A stretch of DNA of 64,000 nt from Saccharomyces uvarum (taxonomy: Eukaryota > Ascomycota > Saccharomycetes > Saccharomycetales > Saccharomycetaceae), in contig OX365929.1 in NCBI GenBank assembly GCA_947243795.1, forward strand, positions 1,178,001 through 1,242,000, written 5' to 3'. Below are positions 49,685 to 59,411 of this stretch, piece after piece. How positions within the stretch are numbered: position 1 is the stretch's first letter; each line of letters starts with the position of its first letter. The translations under genes and the position numbers were made by a program. The notes under the pieces are model-generated. The model had not been told where the DNA came from and ran no database searches. It saw only the letters and a list, made by a program, of their open reading frames with translations.

Positions 49685-52156
49685 TTAGTGAAACAATTCA
49701 TGAACCAATTCTTTATAAACAGCAACTTGAAAATTATCGAGTTGAATTTCATTAAGCGGAGGTGCAAAGTTAATTCTATTATTTGACCTAATTTGAGAGA
49801 ACTCATTTACATTCATTAGCTCGTCTGCGTTATAATTCTTTACTATATCTTGATACAGCTTCAGTTCCTTTTGTTGGTTATCGTAATACTTCGAATCGAT
49901 CGATAAATTATTTGGGATGGCACATAGCCAGATTCTTGTCTTATAATATTTGAACAACTCCTTTATTAAGTCCCTAAAATCATTTCTTTCTTCACAAACA
50001 TAGTAGAATGTTAATTTTTTTCTATCGAATTGAAATTCTGCATTTAAAATCTTGATATTCAATTTTGGCTTGGAGTAGTTTGCGGAATTTGAGAAGTTGT
50101 TAGAAGCGCCATCGTTTGTATTTTGGGATTTAGAATTATCATTCAAAGCTTGTAATTTCGTTTGAGCAATATGTAGAGCCTTTAATTCATCTTCAAATTT
50201 ATTGTGTAAATTCGTAGTTACTTCCCACGGAGTGGCAAATCGTAATACTTGCTTGGAAGGAATAATCAATTCAGTTAATTCAACCACATCATACAATTTG
50301 GGGTTTAATTTTTTCTTTTGGCCCCGTTTTGAATCAATCAGCATTTGAATAAACTCTTCATTACGATAGTGTTGAGATTCACTTGTAATTAAAGAGTCAA
50401 AATGAATTTTCTTCTTGAGGAAATTTACAAACAATGCTAAATTCAAATCCACACATGGCTCAACAACCAAAACTAAATCCCTTCCACGATCACCATCAAT
50501 GATAACTAAATCACCTCTTTTCATTAACAAATTGGTGGCTTGTGGAGTTGATAGTAACTCTAGTTTTCCATTCTTCAATGCAACCAACACTAATGGTGTA
50601 TATGGTAAGAAAGAGTTATTGGTATTTCTAGATGTCAAATCTGTTGTAAAAGACCCCTTTCTTCTGTTTTTACTATTTCCGTTATTGGAAACAGTTCCAT
50701 TATTCGATTCTGGATCATTGATGTAGTTCAAGTTACAACTTCTTAAAACATCCAAGAAGCCCAATACAGATTCATAAGTATTACCTTCTTCATCGATTAA
50801 GCTCATATTTTTGGCGTCATGACTTTCATTAGAACCGTGTAACTTTAACATTTTCTTTATATTATCTGTGAATTCAAAAACTGCAGAACCAGCAAAATAA
50901 CCACTACCACAGTCACTATACAAATCGTGTAGAGTCTTGGAAGAGGTTAAGTGTTTACCCTGAATCAAAACTAAGCCATTATCCAATGAAACCTTTTCTT
51001 CGTTGGAGTTATCATTTACAAGGTTATGTGAATTCGTTGAAGAAGGGACAGAACTGCTCCTTTGTAGCTGAACAAGTTGAATGTCGTCTATACGTTCTCC
51101 ATTTAGAGGGTTAGCTAAGTTTGACTTTCTTGATTGCTGTTGAACGTTAGGGGGGACTGGATTGAACCCTGCGACAGGTTGCGTATTCCGCCGAAATTGT
51201 TGGCTTGGAATCATGTTGTGATTGTTACCGCTGTTGTTGTTACTGATATTAGTATCATTACCGTAAGAATAGGGAGGTGGTACACCATTTCCAAAATCGG
51301 GCATACCTTTTGGATTCAAATGAGTAGAATTCAAGGTATCATAGCTAAATCTGTTATTAAAAGGATTGAAACCTTGAGGTTGTTGCTGCTGCGATGGTGG
51401 TGCTTGCTTTTGTTGAAGCCCAGGCATTTGATGATTAATCAGCGTATCCGATATATAGGATGATCTCCTAACGGTAGATTCGGGATGAGATGATTGTTGC
51501 CAGTTGAATGGCGATTGTGGTTGGTTGTTGACATCAGATGGGTTACCAGCACTATGAGATGGGGCAGTAAAGTTGTTGCCGTTATTTGAAACAAAATTTA
51601 GGTTTCCTTTATTCACTAAGCGCATGTAGTCTAAATCCCTTCCATTATCCAGCAATTCATTTCCGTTAAATTGTGGAAACAACTGTTGCTGAGCTTGATA
51701 GGTACCCATTTGAGTAGGACCCATGTGATTATTATTGGATGAAGCAGGTGGTGTAGACATGGAAGAAGACATTTGAAAAGAAGTTAGTGAACTGGGAGGT
51801 TGTTCTTGAATGAACCCGTTTGGGTGAGAGAACGGTAGCTGTTGTTGATGTGGCTGTTGTTGTTGTGGTTGTTGTGGTTGTGGATAGGAAAACCTATTCA
51901 TAAAATCAATATCATCAAAAGTCCTTCTACTTTCCATACCATTTCCACTACTCTTTATTGAATTTCTCAAGTTATTCAAACCAGCGAGTGGGTCAACAGC
52001 ACCATTATTTGAGTTATCGGAATTATCATTCAATTTACGGGGTAAGTCTGATAGCGATTTACCACTGTTGTTCTTGAACAGTAAATCGTCATAGTAGTTT
52101 TTCAAATCCACATTGTCGGAAATACTTGTTGTACTGTTGATAGTTGGGAGGTCCAT
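49685..52156 (-). CDS. PSP1: Psp1, Asn/Gln-rich protein with C-terminal PSP1 domain
   Basis: The protein is 823 aa from the ATG at 52156 (MDLPTINSTTSISDNVDLKN); S. cerevisiae is 841. The frame extends nine codons upstream, without conservation. The first 450 residues are Asn/Gln/Pro/Ser-rich with Gln runs (PQQPQQQQPHQQQ). The second half is ordered, and the C-terminal PSP1 domain includes KKLTFYYVCEERNDFRDLIK near 720. Overexpressed PSP1 suppresses DNA polymerase alpha and delta mutants in S. cerevisiae, and the protein can aggregate and associates with RNA-protein granules. Gln/Asn tract lengths differ from S. cerevisiae. Confidence 0.96.
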   Translation of the reverse strand: MDLPTINSTTSISDNVDLKNYYDDLLFKNNSGKSLSDLPRKLNDNSDNSNNGAVDPLAGLNNLRNSIKSSGNGMESRRTFDDIDFMNRFSYPQPQQPQQQQPHQQQLPFSHPNGFIQEQPPSSLTSFQMSSSMSTPPASSNNNHMGPTQMGTYQAQQQLFPQFNGNELLDNGRDLDYMRLVNKGNLNFVSNNGNNFTAPSHSAGNPSDVNNQPQSPFNWQQSSHPESTVRRSSYISDTLINHQMPGLQQKQAPPSQQQQPQGFNPFNNRFSYDTLNSTHLNPKGMPDFGNGVPPPYSYGNDTNISNNNSGNNHNMIPSQQFRRNTQPVAGFNPVPPNVQQQSRKSNLANPLNGERIDDIQLVQLQRSSSVPSSTNSHNLVNDNSNEEKVSLDNGLVLIQGKHLTSSKTLHDLYSDCGSGYFAGSAVFEFTDNIKKMLKLHGSNESHDAKNMSLIDEEGNTYESVLGFLDVLRSCNLNYINDPESNNGTVSNNGNSKNRRKGSFTTDLTSRNTNNSFLPYTPLVLVALKNGKLELLSTPQATNLLMKRGDLVIIDGDRGRDLVLVVEPCVDLNLALFVNFLKKKIHFDSLITSESQHYRNEEFIQMLIDSKRGQKKKLNPKLYDVVELTELIIPSKQVLRFATPWEVTTNLHNKFEDELKALHIAQTKLQALNDNSKSQNTNDGASNNFSNSANYSKPKLNIKILNAEFQFDRKKLTFYYVCEERNDFRDLIKELFKYYKTRIWLCAIPNNLSIDSKYYDNQQKELKLYQDIVKNYNADELMNVNEFSQIRSNNRINFAPPLNEIQLDNFQVAVYKELVHELFH

Positions 52157-52447
52157 TATTCCTGGCCGATTAATATAAAGCACTTTATTATATAACCCGC
52201 TTATTCCAGTTTATTTTCTTGGGATCGTCTCTTTCCTTTTTAGTTGTTCGTTGGATCTCTTGATATAGCCTACTCTTTCTATTTTTCTGTTTGATATACC
52301 AGAGAACGCTCGAACCTGTGCTTTTTCTATCTTTTGACTGTCAGTAATAAAGAAGACTAAAAAATTAACTCTTGATTATCCGTAAATCCTTCTCCTTATC
52401 CTTTATTTATTTTTGTTTTGTTCCTTTGACTGAAACACGGGTCCGTA
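52157..52447. promoter_or_regulatory. Shared divergent promoter: PSP1 and candidate small gene
   Basis: These 291 bp of T-rich sequence lie between the PSP1 ATG (minus) and the ATG of a 60-codon plus-strand ORF. No specific factor site was recognised. Confidence 0.4.
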
Positions 52448-52630
52448 ATGTTGTTCAAAACGATTAGGGGAAGGATTTGTCTCCAAAAAATTGCTACGAC
52501 CAAATTCAATATACCCAAGGCAGCCAAAAATATTCATTTTCCCACTCGGAGGCAGTGGTTGACCCAATGGAAAGCTAGCCGATACTTTTTTCCATTCAGC
52601 TTTGCGGGTTTTCTTTTTGCGGCGTTGTGA
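52448..52630 (+). CDS. Possible small mitochondrial-type protein (60 aa), unrecognised
   Basis: An ATG-initiated 60-codon ORF is divergent from PSP1 and convergent with GMC1, clear of other genes on both sides. The product has no Asp or Glu and about a dozen Lys/Arg. It starts MLFKTIRGRICLQKIATTKF, which looks like an amphipathic presequence. It has a middle segment TRRQWLTQWKASR and ends in one hydrophobic segment, YFFPFSFAGFLFAAL, directly before the stop. That layout is common in small inner-membrane mitochondrial proteins. I do not recognise a homolog, and I do not recall an S. cerevisiae gene annotated here. A chance ORF of this length is quite possible in this much sequence. Confidence 0.4.
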   Translation: MLFKTIRGRICLQKIATTKFNIPKAAKNIHFPTRRQWLTQWKASRYFFPFSFAGFLFAAL

Positions 52631-52696
52631 ACGGCTGTGGAAAGAAAGAAAGAAAAAAAAAGCAATGAGGGGACAATGGAAGGGTGTTCGGTTCGA

Positions 52697-54523
52697 TTAC
52701 ATGAGTAGCCAGTAAAAGACGCCATCAACTGCACACATAATTAGGATGTAAACGGCAATTACCTTGGACTTGTTTTGGTGAACTGCCATGGGTTGAACAA
52801 CAGCAGAGGGCTTGGGTTCCTTCGTCGGGAATGATAATGCCAGTGTGGTTGCGAGTTTGGCACCATCACTCGTCATTTCTGGCACTTCAAAGATAATGCC
52901 TAGACCCTTCATCATATGCCAGTCTACGTGACAATGTAAAAGCCATTTACCTGGCAGCTCCGTCTTGATTCTTAACACCGCGTAAGAATTTCCTGCAATG
53001 TTGATGCTATCTCTAACCATTGGTGTCTTTCCTGTTTGGGCCCAATTATGTAAGTCGTCCTGGTACCGGGCCCATGCCTTACCTTCTTGCACACCTTTGT
53101 GAAGCGGCCCCTCACCTCCAGATCCGAGAGAAATTACTTGAAAATGATGACCGTGCATATGCCATGGATGCCTCATATGGTCAATAGCATTGATTATCAC
53201 ATCATATGTCTCGTTGATTTCGGGTAAGTTCACCGGCTCCTCTATATATTCATTAAAGGTTCGACCGTTTACTTTGTACATTCCAGTTCCATACTTCTGT
53301 TTCGTCTCTTCGTCTCTGTAATATGCATAGTCAAACTCAAAAACCCCACTAGGATCAGACTCGAAACCCAACTTTTTACTCTCTTGTTCTGTTGGTTCCA
53401 AATCGCAATATAATTCTGTTTTGGTAAAACCGGGCAAATGCTGGATAGAAACGTCACTCGGGGTCTGTGATGAACTCAGACGAGCGCTATCCCTGTAAAA
53501 CCACCATTGCTTGGTTATATAGCCCATCATCTTATTACAACCATTAATCATACGAATGGGATCCAAATCATCCTTTAGTTTCACTAAAACTGTATATCTT
53601 TGTCCAACCGCCAAAGTCAACGTTTCTACAACAAACGGATTAATCAGAATACCGTCAGTTTCTAAAATTATCAATTGGTGGTCATCAAGATGAAAGACTT
53701 GAGTTCCGGACATTCCTGAGTTTATAATCCTTAATAACAAATACTTGGCGTCTACCCCCAATTTGATGGCTTCATTGTTAGAAGATTTCCCATTAATTAA
53801 GGAGCCATCTAGTTTGGGATCTGTGCCTCCACTAAGCGACATGACTCTATCTTTCAAAATTTGAAGATTCCAATCCGTGTACCAATCACTCATAGTTATG
53901 ACTTCTTCCTGCACTTCATGCTTTGCCAATTCTTTACGATTTATCTGTTTGTTCATCTCAAGTATACCATTAGGTAACGACTCAGCCTCCTTTAGCGAAC
54001 TTACAGTCTCCACTATATGGCTATTATAATCGTCGCATTCAATTATCATAGTGCCCCTCAATCCATCACCGTATTGCACCGATGAATGCGAATGGTACCA
54101 AAAGGTACCACAGGTTGATTTATCGATAGTGAAGTTATACCAGTAACTCTCCCCGTAGCCAATGGTAGGCTGTGTTATGTCAGGAATTCCATCATACTCG
54201 TTCCGGAGGGGTACGACCCCGTGGAAATGTAAAGCTGTAGAACAGTATTGTTTCCATATAACATCCTCTTGACCAGCTTCTTGTTCTGAACAAATCCAAT
54301 TGATCAGTCTTAGATTAAGCGTATCTCCAGCTTTAACCCGAATCTCCGGACCAAATGTACCATTGTAGCCGTTTATAGAGATGATTCTTCTTTTATCAGA
54401 TGTATACTTGCTAGCCACATTAAATTCTATAACATGTGTCCTACCTCCTTCAGTGGCCTTTATAAATCTAGTCAGTGCTAATACTAATATCAATAATCGA
54501 AACATATGATAGTTGTTCTTCAT
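52697..54523 (-). CDS. GMC1: Gmc1, multicopper oxidase homolog
   Basis: The protein is 608 aa, the same as S. cerevisiae YDR506C. An N-terminal signal peptide (MKNNYHMFRLLILVLALTRF) precedes three cupredoxin domains. Copper-site motifs are all present: ALHFHGVVP, TFWYHSHSSVQYGDGLRG, HPWHMHGHHFQV and LLHCHVDWHMMKG. A C-terminal hydrophobic segment (VIAVYILIMCAVDGVFYWLL) should anchor it. It is a Fet3-like family member; I did not find an Ftr1-type partner nearby. S. cerevisiae GMC1 is known for a meiotic phenotype and its substrate is not established. Copper ligands look intact, so it is likely an active oxidase (inference). Confidence 0.95.
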   Translation of the reverse strand: MKNNYHMFRLLILVLALTRFIKATEGGRTHVIEFNVASKYTSDKRRIISINGYNGTFGPEIRVKAGDTLNLRLINWICSEQEAGQEDVIWKQYCSTALHFHGVVPLRNEYDGIPDITQPTIGYGESYWYNFTIDKSTCGTFWYHSHSSVQYGDGLRGTMIIECDDYNSHIVETVSSLKEAESLPNGILEMNKQINRKELAKHEVQEEVITMSDWYTDWNLQILKDRVMSLSGGTDPKLDGSLINGKSSNNEAIKLGVDAKYLLLRIINSGMSGTQVFHLDDHQLIILETDGILINPFVVETLTLAVGQRYTVLVKLKDDLDPIRMINGCNKMMGYITKQWWFYRDSARLSSSQTPSDVSIQHLPGFTKTELYCDLEPTEQESKKLGFESDPSGVFEFDYAYYRDEETKQKYGTGMYKVNGRTFNEYIEEPVNLPEINETYDVIINAIDHMRHPWHMHGHHFQVISLGSGGEGPLHKGVQEGKAWARYQDDLHNWAQTGKTPMVRDSINIAGNSYAVLRIKTELPGKWLLHCHVDWHMMKGLGIIFEVPEMTSDGAKLATTLALSFPTKEPKPSAVVQPMAVHQNKSKVIAVYILIMCAVDGVFYWLLM

Positions 54524-54672
54524 TCCAGGCAGATTCTCTGAAAACTTTTTATGTTGTTTACTAACTTGATTAACCGCCCAAGATATGCCATTTTTAAATT
54601 TAATGTGGGCTCATTATTGTAGAACTGCATCTTCTAACAAACCCCGAAAAAAAAAGTACGGTACAAAAATAG
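54524..54672. other. GMC1 upstream / tRNA-Leu 3' flank
   Basis: This AT-rich stretch contains the GMC1 promoter and, just below the tRNA, an A8 run (54647-54654; T-run on the tRNA strand) that would act as the Pol III terminator. Confidence 0.55.
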
Positions 54673-54787
54673 TGGTTGCTAAGAGATTCGAACTCTTGCA
54701 TCTTACGATACCTGAGTACTCCCACAGTTAACTGCAGTCAAGATGCTTTCTTGAATCAGGCGCCTTAGACCGCTCGGCCAAACAACC
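54673..54787 (-). tRNA. tL(CAA): tRNA-Leu(CAA) with intron
   Basis: On the minus strand, 115 bp starts GGTTGTTTGGCCGAGCGGTC and ends GAATCTCTTAGCAACCA. The acceptor arms pair (GGTTGTT with AGCAACC, one G-T-type pair), the A box is TGGCCGAGCGG and the B box GTTCGAATC. The anticodon CAA follows CCTGATT. An intron of about 32-33 nt containing CTTG, which can pair with the anticodon, interrupts the loop one base 3' of the anticodon, and the stem resumes TCAGG. The long variable arm fits class II tRNA-Leu. Ty-type LTRs lie within 100 bp of its 5' end. Confidence 0.97.
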
Positions 54788-54878
54788 GCTTATTTGTTGA
54801 AAATGTTTAATTAACGCGTGGGTAATACAGATGTGTTTTAACAATCCTGACGATTTCAGGCAAGTAACTTGTTGCTAA

Positions 54879-55223
54879 TGTTGGAACATGTTGTAATATA
54901 AATCAACTATCATCTACTAACTAGTATTTACGTTACTAGTATATTATCATATACGGTGTTAGAAGATGACGCAAATGATGAGAAATAGTCATCGAAATTA
55001 GTGGAAGCTGAAGCGCAAGGATTGATATTGTAATAGGGTCAATGAATGATAACATATAAAAAGAGGAACAGAATCGTCTATAATATTATGCAAAACTGTT
55101 AATTCCTTTTTGTGGATTCCTAAATCCATGAGGAGAATATCTAGTATAATCTATATACGTAATATTATAACATTAAGAAACAATGGAATCCCAAAGATCA
55201 TCATACAACTTTAAAACTCAATA
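54879..55223 (+). mobile_element. Solo LTR, Ty1/Ty2 delta family
   Basis: The element starts TGTTGGAACATG and carries long stretches nearly identical to the remembered delta LTR (ATCAACTATCATCTACTAAC, then GATGACGCAAATGATGAGAA). It ends close to CAATGGAATCCC plus about 40 bp. GCTAA occurs directly before (54874-54878) and directly after (55224-55228), consistent with a 5-bp target-site duplication. It begins 92 bp upstream of the tRNA-Leu, the usual Ty1 integration zone. There is no internal region, so it is a solo LTR left by recombination; similarity suggests moderate age. Confidence 0.85.
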
Positions 55224-55248
55224 GCTAAAACTTTCAATCAACTTGATT

Positions 55249-55570
55249 TATTGATAATTAGTTAGTTTAGTAAGTAGTAATAATTAAGAATAAGCAGTTC
55301 TTTCTTATTATATAAGAGAGGTATATAAAACACACGCTGATTGGTTATTTGAAACCTAATGGTTCAGACATAATTCAGAATATGGACAATAAATTATTAT
55401 GTATATCTCATCTCCTTATATGCTAATTTCTGGTCAATTAATAGATCTTTATACTCATCTTCATTAAGTATGTTGTTTTATTTTCAACATAATTAATATC
55501 ATATCAAGAATGTTCGAGATTACTTATTTTGACATAAAGAATGTTATGTCCAAGATCGCCTATTCCAACA
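55249..55570 (-). mobile_element. Solo LTR, probably Ty4/Tsu4-like, opposite orientation
   Basis: Read on the minus strand the element starts TGTTGGAATAGGCGATCTTG, has a TATATA promoter-like region two-thirds along, and ends about 322 bp later. TGATT flanks it on both sides (55244-55248 and 55571-55575), fitting a 5-bp duplication. The TGTTGGA start and overall layout are those of a Ty-type LTR. The sequence is not delta, Ty3 sigma or Ty5 omega as I remember them. I favour Ty4/Tsu4 but am not certain. No coding part remains. Confidence 0.65.
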
Positions 55571-55575
55571 TGATT

Positions 55576-56024
55576 AAAGGGATATTACTTATCGTACATA
55601 TTTTATATAAAATCTGAATAAAACCAAAGGGTGGAAGCGCACAAGACGAGATACACAGAAGTTTGATAAGTAACGGGCCAACTGGTGGTAGCTACTGAAG
55701 ACTAATCCTTTCAATCACATTCAATCATTTTCTTGTTTCTAGTTTGTGGTACAGTAAATTTGGATGGCCAATTTTAGGCTTCTATTTTGCTATTTCCAAC
55801 CTCTAAAAAATAAATCATGCACATAAAGATAATTATTATTATAATTTACGATAAATATAATACATAGAGTCCAATACCTCCAATAAGTAAGTGTTATTTA
55901 AATATTAACAAGGAGGGAGAAAAAAAGCAACAATAATATAAGCAAAATAGTACAACAAAAAGTTAGAAGACCAAACGAAAAAACACAGAAAATTTAACGA
56001 CTAAAACAGTATGTTTATAGGATA
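55576..56024. other. AT-rich spacer between LTRs and GIN4
   Basis: These 449 bp contain no credible ORF. I could not place any of it as a further LTR remnant. It is AT-rich towards the GIN4 stop and may hold the GIN4 3' end signals. Confidence 0.5.
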
Positions 56025-59000
56025 CTATTTTTGAAGTACGCCTTCTTTATTCAGTACATTTTCAACTTCCTTGACCAATTTTTTAACAGTTTTGAACGAA
56101 CCGGAAATTTTCTTGAATTCCACAACACTCACCTTACCCTTTGGATAAATACTAACTTCAAATAGTGTTGAACGTAAGGAAAACATATTTTCGCTTGATA
56201 GTTTACCTGTTAATGTTAAATTGTTTGGATTGGATTTGACGTTCTTCAAACCATATCGATTCCAACCACGTAGCAATTTTTCTAAACCATTGAATAGTTG
56301 TTTTGCTGAAACTTTAGCGTATAATTCTATCGATTTTTCCGAAGTAGAAGATTTTGAGAATTTTCTGAAAAAGGATCCATTTCCACTCGCATTCTTGTTT
56401 GGTTTGAAGTCCGTCGATTGATTTTTTGCCTGTATATCACTATTCTTTTCTCTTGTCTTTTGTACAGACTTATTCAATGGTGGTTCTAAATCTTTTCCAT
56501 CTCTTTGTTGATCTTCTCTCTCTTTTTGTTCTTTTTCAGCATGCGACAAAGAATCTGATTCAGGTATCATTGATTTAACCTTTGGTTGCTCATGAAGGTC
56601 TTCCTTCTCCTGCTCCCCCTCCTGCTTACTTGCTTCGTCTTTCCCATTTAATGGAGGCAGAGTTGGAAGGTGCAAGTTTTTGGTTTCCTTTTCATTGTTG
56701 GATCCATTGAAACGATCGGCAAAATTTAGCTTTAAGGTATTCTTGTCTTTGATACAAGGATCACTCACATCATACAACCTTTCATCGTTTGAACTATTTC
56801 CAGTATATTCTGCCTCTTCATTGACAGTTTCAAAAAGAAATTCTGAATCATCTGCACTTCTTGGCGTTGGCACTCTTTGATTTTGTTGTGGGTTAACATC
56901 GAGGTTACCGTTTTTTATAATATCAACTAAATTTGTAAACGATTCCTTTGTGGAATACATTGACAAAACGGAGAGCCTTTTATTAGATTCACTAAAATGT
57001 CTGGATTTTCTGGTAAACTGTGGTACTCTAATATCGGAAATTTTTCTCAATTCACCATTAGATAAAAGTTCTGTTGTAGTTGGTGGAGTATTGTCCTTTA
57101 AGTGGGCTACACCCTTTGCATCTTTCGGAAGAATCAAAGATTCGTATCTACCATTGGGATCTGACACTATCCTCTCTTCCGACAATCTTTGTGGAGCAGC
57201 CATACCTGGATACTCCATTTGGGACAGTTTTAACTCTTTATCGATATTAAATGAGGAACCCAGAAACTTCGATCTCCTGATAGTTTCGAGGATTTTCTTT
57301 TCTGTTGTAAGTCTTTCGTTTTCAGCTTTCTTTGGTTCCACCGGATCCTCGGGTTCAATTGGACTTGAGAATATTATACCAGGATCAAGTCTTGATACAG
57401 GTCGAGTTTGTAAAGAAAAATTACGGCGACGAAGAATATTATCAATATCGGCTTCCAAATGATTAATGTTATTTTCTTCATTTTCCATCGGAGCTGAAAT
57501 CGATCTGATCTTGCCTTCGAATTTTTCTTCTTTGTGGTTAATCAACTCGTGTTCCAAATCACTGATATCAATTTCAATCTGCTTCTTCAGTTCCTCCTGT
57601 TTCCTTTTCAGTTCGTCTTTTTCTAGCAATTTTCTTGCACGTTCTTTCTCTGCTTGTTTACGTTTTCTACGTTCTAACTCTTCACGTGCTTTCGCTTCTT
57701 TCACTTTACGTTCTAGTTCTTCCTTTTCCTTTCTTATTTGATCGTATTTCTCATATTCAAAAATTTCGTCTATCAAAGTTGCGAAGTTAGAACTTGTTCT
57801 CTTTGTTTCCTTTTCAATATATTCCCAATCGTCATCTTCTGCAAGCTTGGCGTATGTTGACATTAATTTTGTTGTCACTGATTCACGTTTCATGCTTGGT
57901 ATTAGTGACATTCTCCTTGTGGATTTAGAAGCTCTTTTATTCTTTTTAGTAGTCGAAAATATAGAGGCTCTTTTTTGATTTTTATCAACGTTTGCAATTG
58001 AGGTTCTTTTATTACGTGATGAAGGAGTTGGAGAAGGTTGATTGACAATAGTAGATAATTTCTTCTTTGAGGAAAAGTTTTTAGAAAGACGTTTAGAAGA
58101 GCCAGGAGTAGTTAGATTGCTGGATGAAGCACTAGATGCAGTAAATTTGTTGAATGAAATTGGCTTTTTACGAGAGGATGACACACTAATTATAGATTCT
58201 CTATTTCTTCTGCGTTGTGGAGTCGTTGATGTTCTCTTAGGAGGAGATATAGATACGCTACCGATTGATTGCCTTTTTCTCATTTGTTGTTGTTTAATAA
58301 GTTCTTTTTGGGTATCGCATTTGAATCTATACAAAAGCGCATATAACGTCTTTTCGGCATTGGCGCCAGGTTCTTGTAATTTTGCCCTAATTCCATCAGG
58401 GTCTCTTCCATGCCATAAAATTACTAAATTTTGCAGGATGGTAGCATCAATGGAAGAGTTGCTTTCTGATAACGGTGTAAGGTATGTATCCTCCCTTGGT
58501 AGGTCTCTTATACTCTTGGAGTCCCTAATACTTGGATATTTTTGCAGTAATGGATGTTTGAGTATATCTCTAGCCTTGATTCTTCTTTCAGGGTCAACAG
58601 TTAATATTTTGCTAATCAAATCCTGAGCTTCACGGGAAATCTCATCGTCAGAGGGTAATTCGAACTCACCCTTTTGAACTTTCAACAGTAGTGCTCTTAT
58701 ATTCCCATCTTCCTCATCAAAAGGTAACCTACCGGTAAGAAGAGCGAATAGAATCACACCACATGACCATACATCACTTGCGAAACCCTGATATGGTATA
58801 CCGGATACAATTTCAGGCGCAGCATAGTGAGGAGATCCGCACGAAGTCTCTAATAGCTTCCCTTCTGTCTCTAGTGCTGCCATGCCAAAGTCTGCAATCT
58901 TGATGTTATATTTGTGATCTAATAATAGATTTTCTGGTTTCAAATCACGATGGACTATACCTAGAGCATGACAATATGAAACGCCAATAATAATTTGTCT

Positions 59001-59411
59001 GAAGAACCGAATAGCTTCATTTTCTGGCAGTGGCCCTCTCTCGACCAATAGGTTGAATAACTCACCCTTCTCTGCGTATTCTAGTACGAGATACAAATCT
59101 GTATTTGTTTCCCAGACGTCATATAACCTTAGCACATTTGGGTGATTGAGCAACTTCATAATGATTATCTCACGTTCTATCCCGTAAGGCAAAGCGTCTG
59201 GGGTGTTGGAACCAACGATGGAAGTACCACTCACATTGCCTGAATTGAATACTGCCTTTGATATCACTTTAACTGCCGCCTCTTGACCCGTAGATTTATT
59301 ACGAGCTAGTTGTACTTTACCAGTGCTTCCTAGACCCAAGGTTTCACCTAGTTTCCACGGACCAATGGTGTTGTCCTTTATGGCCTGGATGCTGTTACCA
59401 TTGACTGCCAT
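56025..59411 (-). CDS. GIN4: Gin4, septin-associated Nim1-type kinase
   Basis: The protein is 1128 aa (S. cerevisiae 1142). The kinase domain covers about 19-290: GETLGLGSTGKVQLA, AAVKVISKAV, HRDLKPENLLLD, DFGMAALE and SCGSPHYAAPEIVS. A basic Ser/Thr-rich linker follows, then a long charged coiled coil near 550-640 (ELERKVKEAKAREELERRKR). More disordered linker leads to a C-terminal KA1 domain, from about 1020 (YAKVSAKQLFNGLEKLLRGW) to the end, which binds acidic phospholipids. Gin4 binds septins at the bud neck and works with Hsl1 and Kcc4 in septin organisation and bud-growth signalling. SBF/MBF-type sites upstream fit G1-phase expression. Confidence 0.97.
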   Translation of the reverse strand: MAVNGNSIQAIKDNTIGPWKLGETLGLGSTGKVQLARNKSTGQEAAVKVISKAVFNSGNVSGTSIVGSNTPDALPYGIEREIIIMKLLNHPNVLRLYDVWETNTDLYLVLEYAEKGELFNLLVERGPLPENEAIRFFRQIIIGVSYCHALGIVHRDLKPENLLLDHKYNIKIADFGMAALETEGKLLETSCGSPHYAAPEIVSGIPYQGFASDVWSCGVILFALLTGRLPFDEEDGNIRALLLKVQKGEFELPSDDEISREAQDLISKILTVDPERRIKARDILKHPLLQKYPSIRDSKSIRDLPREDTYLTPLSESNSSIDATILQNLVILWHGRDPDGIRAKLQEPGANAEKTLYALLYRFKCDTQKELIKQQQMRKRQSIGSVSISPPKRTSTTPQRRRNRESIISVSSSRKKPISFNKFTASSASSSNLTTPGSSKRLSKNFSSKKKLSTIVNQPSPTPSSRNKRTSIANVDKNQKRASIFSTTKKNKRASKSTRRMSLIPSMKRESVTTKLMSTYAKLAEDDDWEYIEKETKRTSSNFATLIDEIFEYEKYDQIRKEKEELERKVKEAKAREELERRKRKQAEKERARKLLEKDELKRKQEELKKQIEIDISDLEHELINHKEEKFEGKIRSISAPMENEENNINHLEADIDNILRRRNFSLQTRPVSRLDPGIIFSSPIEPEDPVEPKKAENERLTTEKKILETIRRSKFLGSSFNIDKELKLSQMEYPGMAAPQRLSEERIVSDPNGRYESLILPKDAKGVAHLKDNTPPTTTELLSNGELRKISDIRVPQFTRKSRHFSESNKRLSVLSMYSTKESFTNLVDIIKNGNLDVNPQQNQRVPTPRSADDSEFLFETVNEEAEYTGNSSNDERLYDVSDPCIKDKNTLKLNFADRFNGSNNEKETKNLHLPTLPPLNGKDEASKQEGEQEKEDLHEQPKVKSMIPESDSLSHAEKEQKEREDQQRDGKDLEPPLNKSVQKTREKNSDIQAKNQSTDFKPNKNASGNGSFFRKFSKSSTSEKSIELYAKVSAKQLFNGLEKLLRGWNRYGLKNVKSNPNNLTLTGKLSSENMFSLRSTLFEVSIYPKGKVSVVEFKKISGSFKTVKKLVKEVENVLNKEGVLQK

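Noticed and set aside
55576-56024. Possible third LTR remnant before GIN4
   Set aside because: No terminal motifs or delta-like blocks were recognised; AT-richness alone is not evidence.
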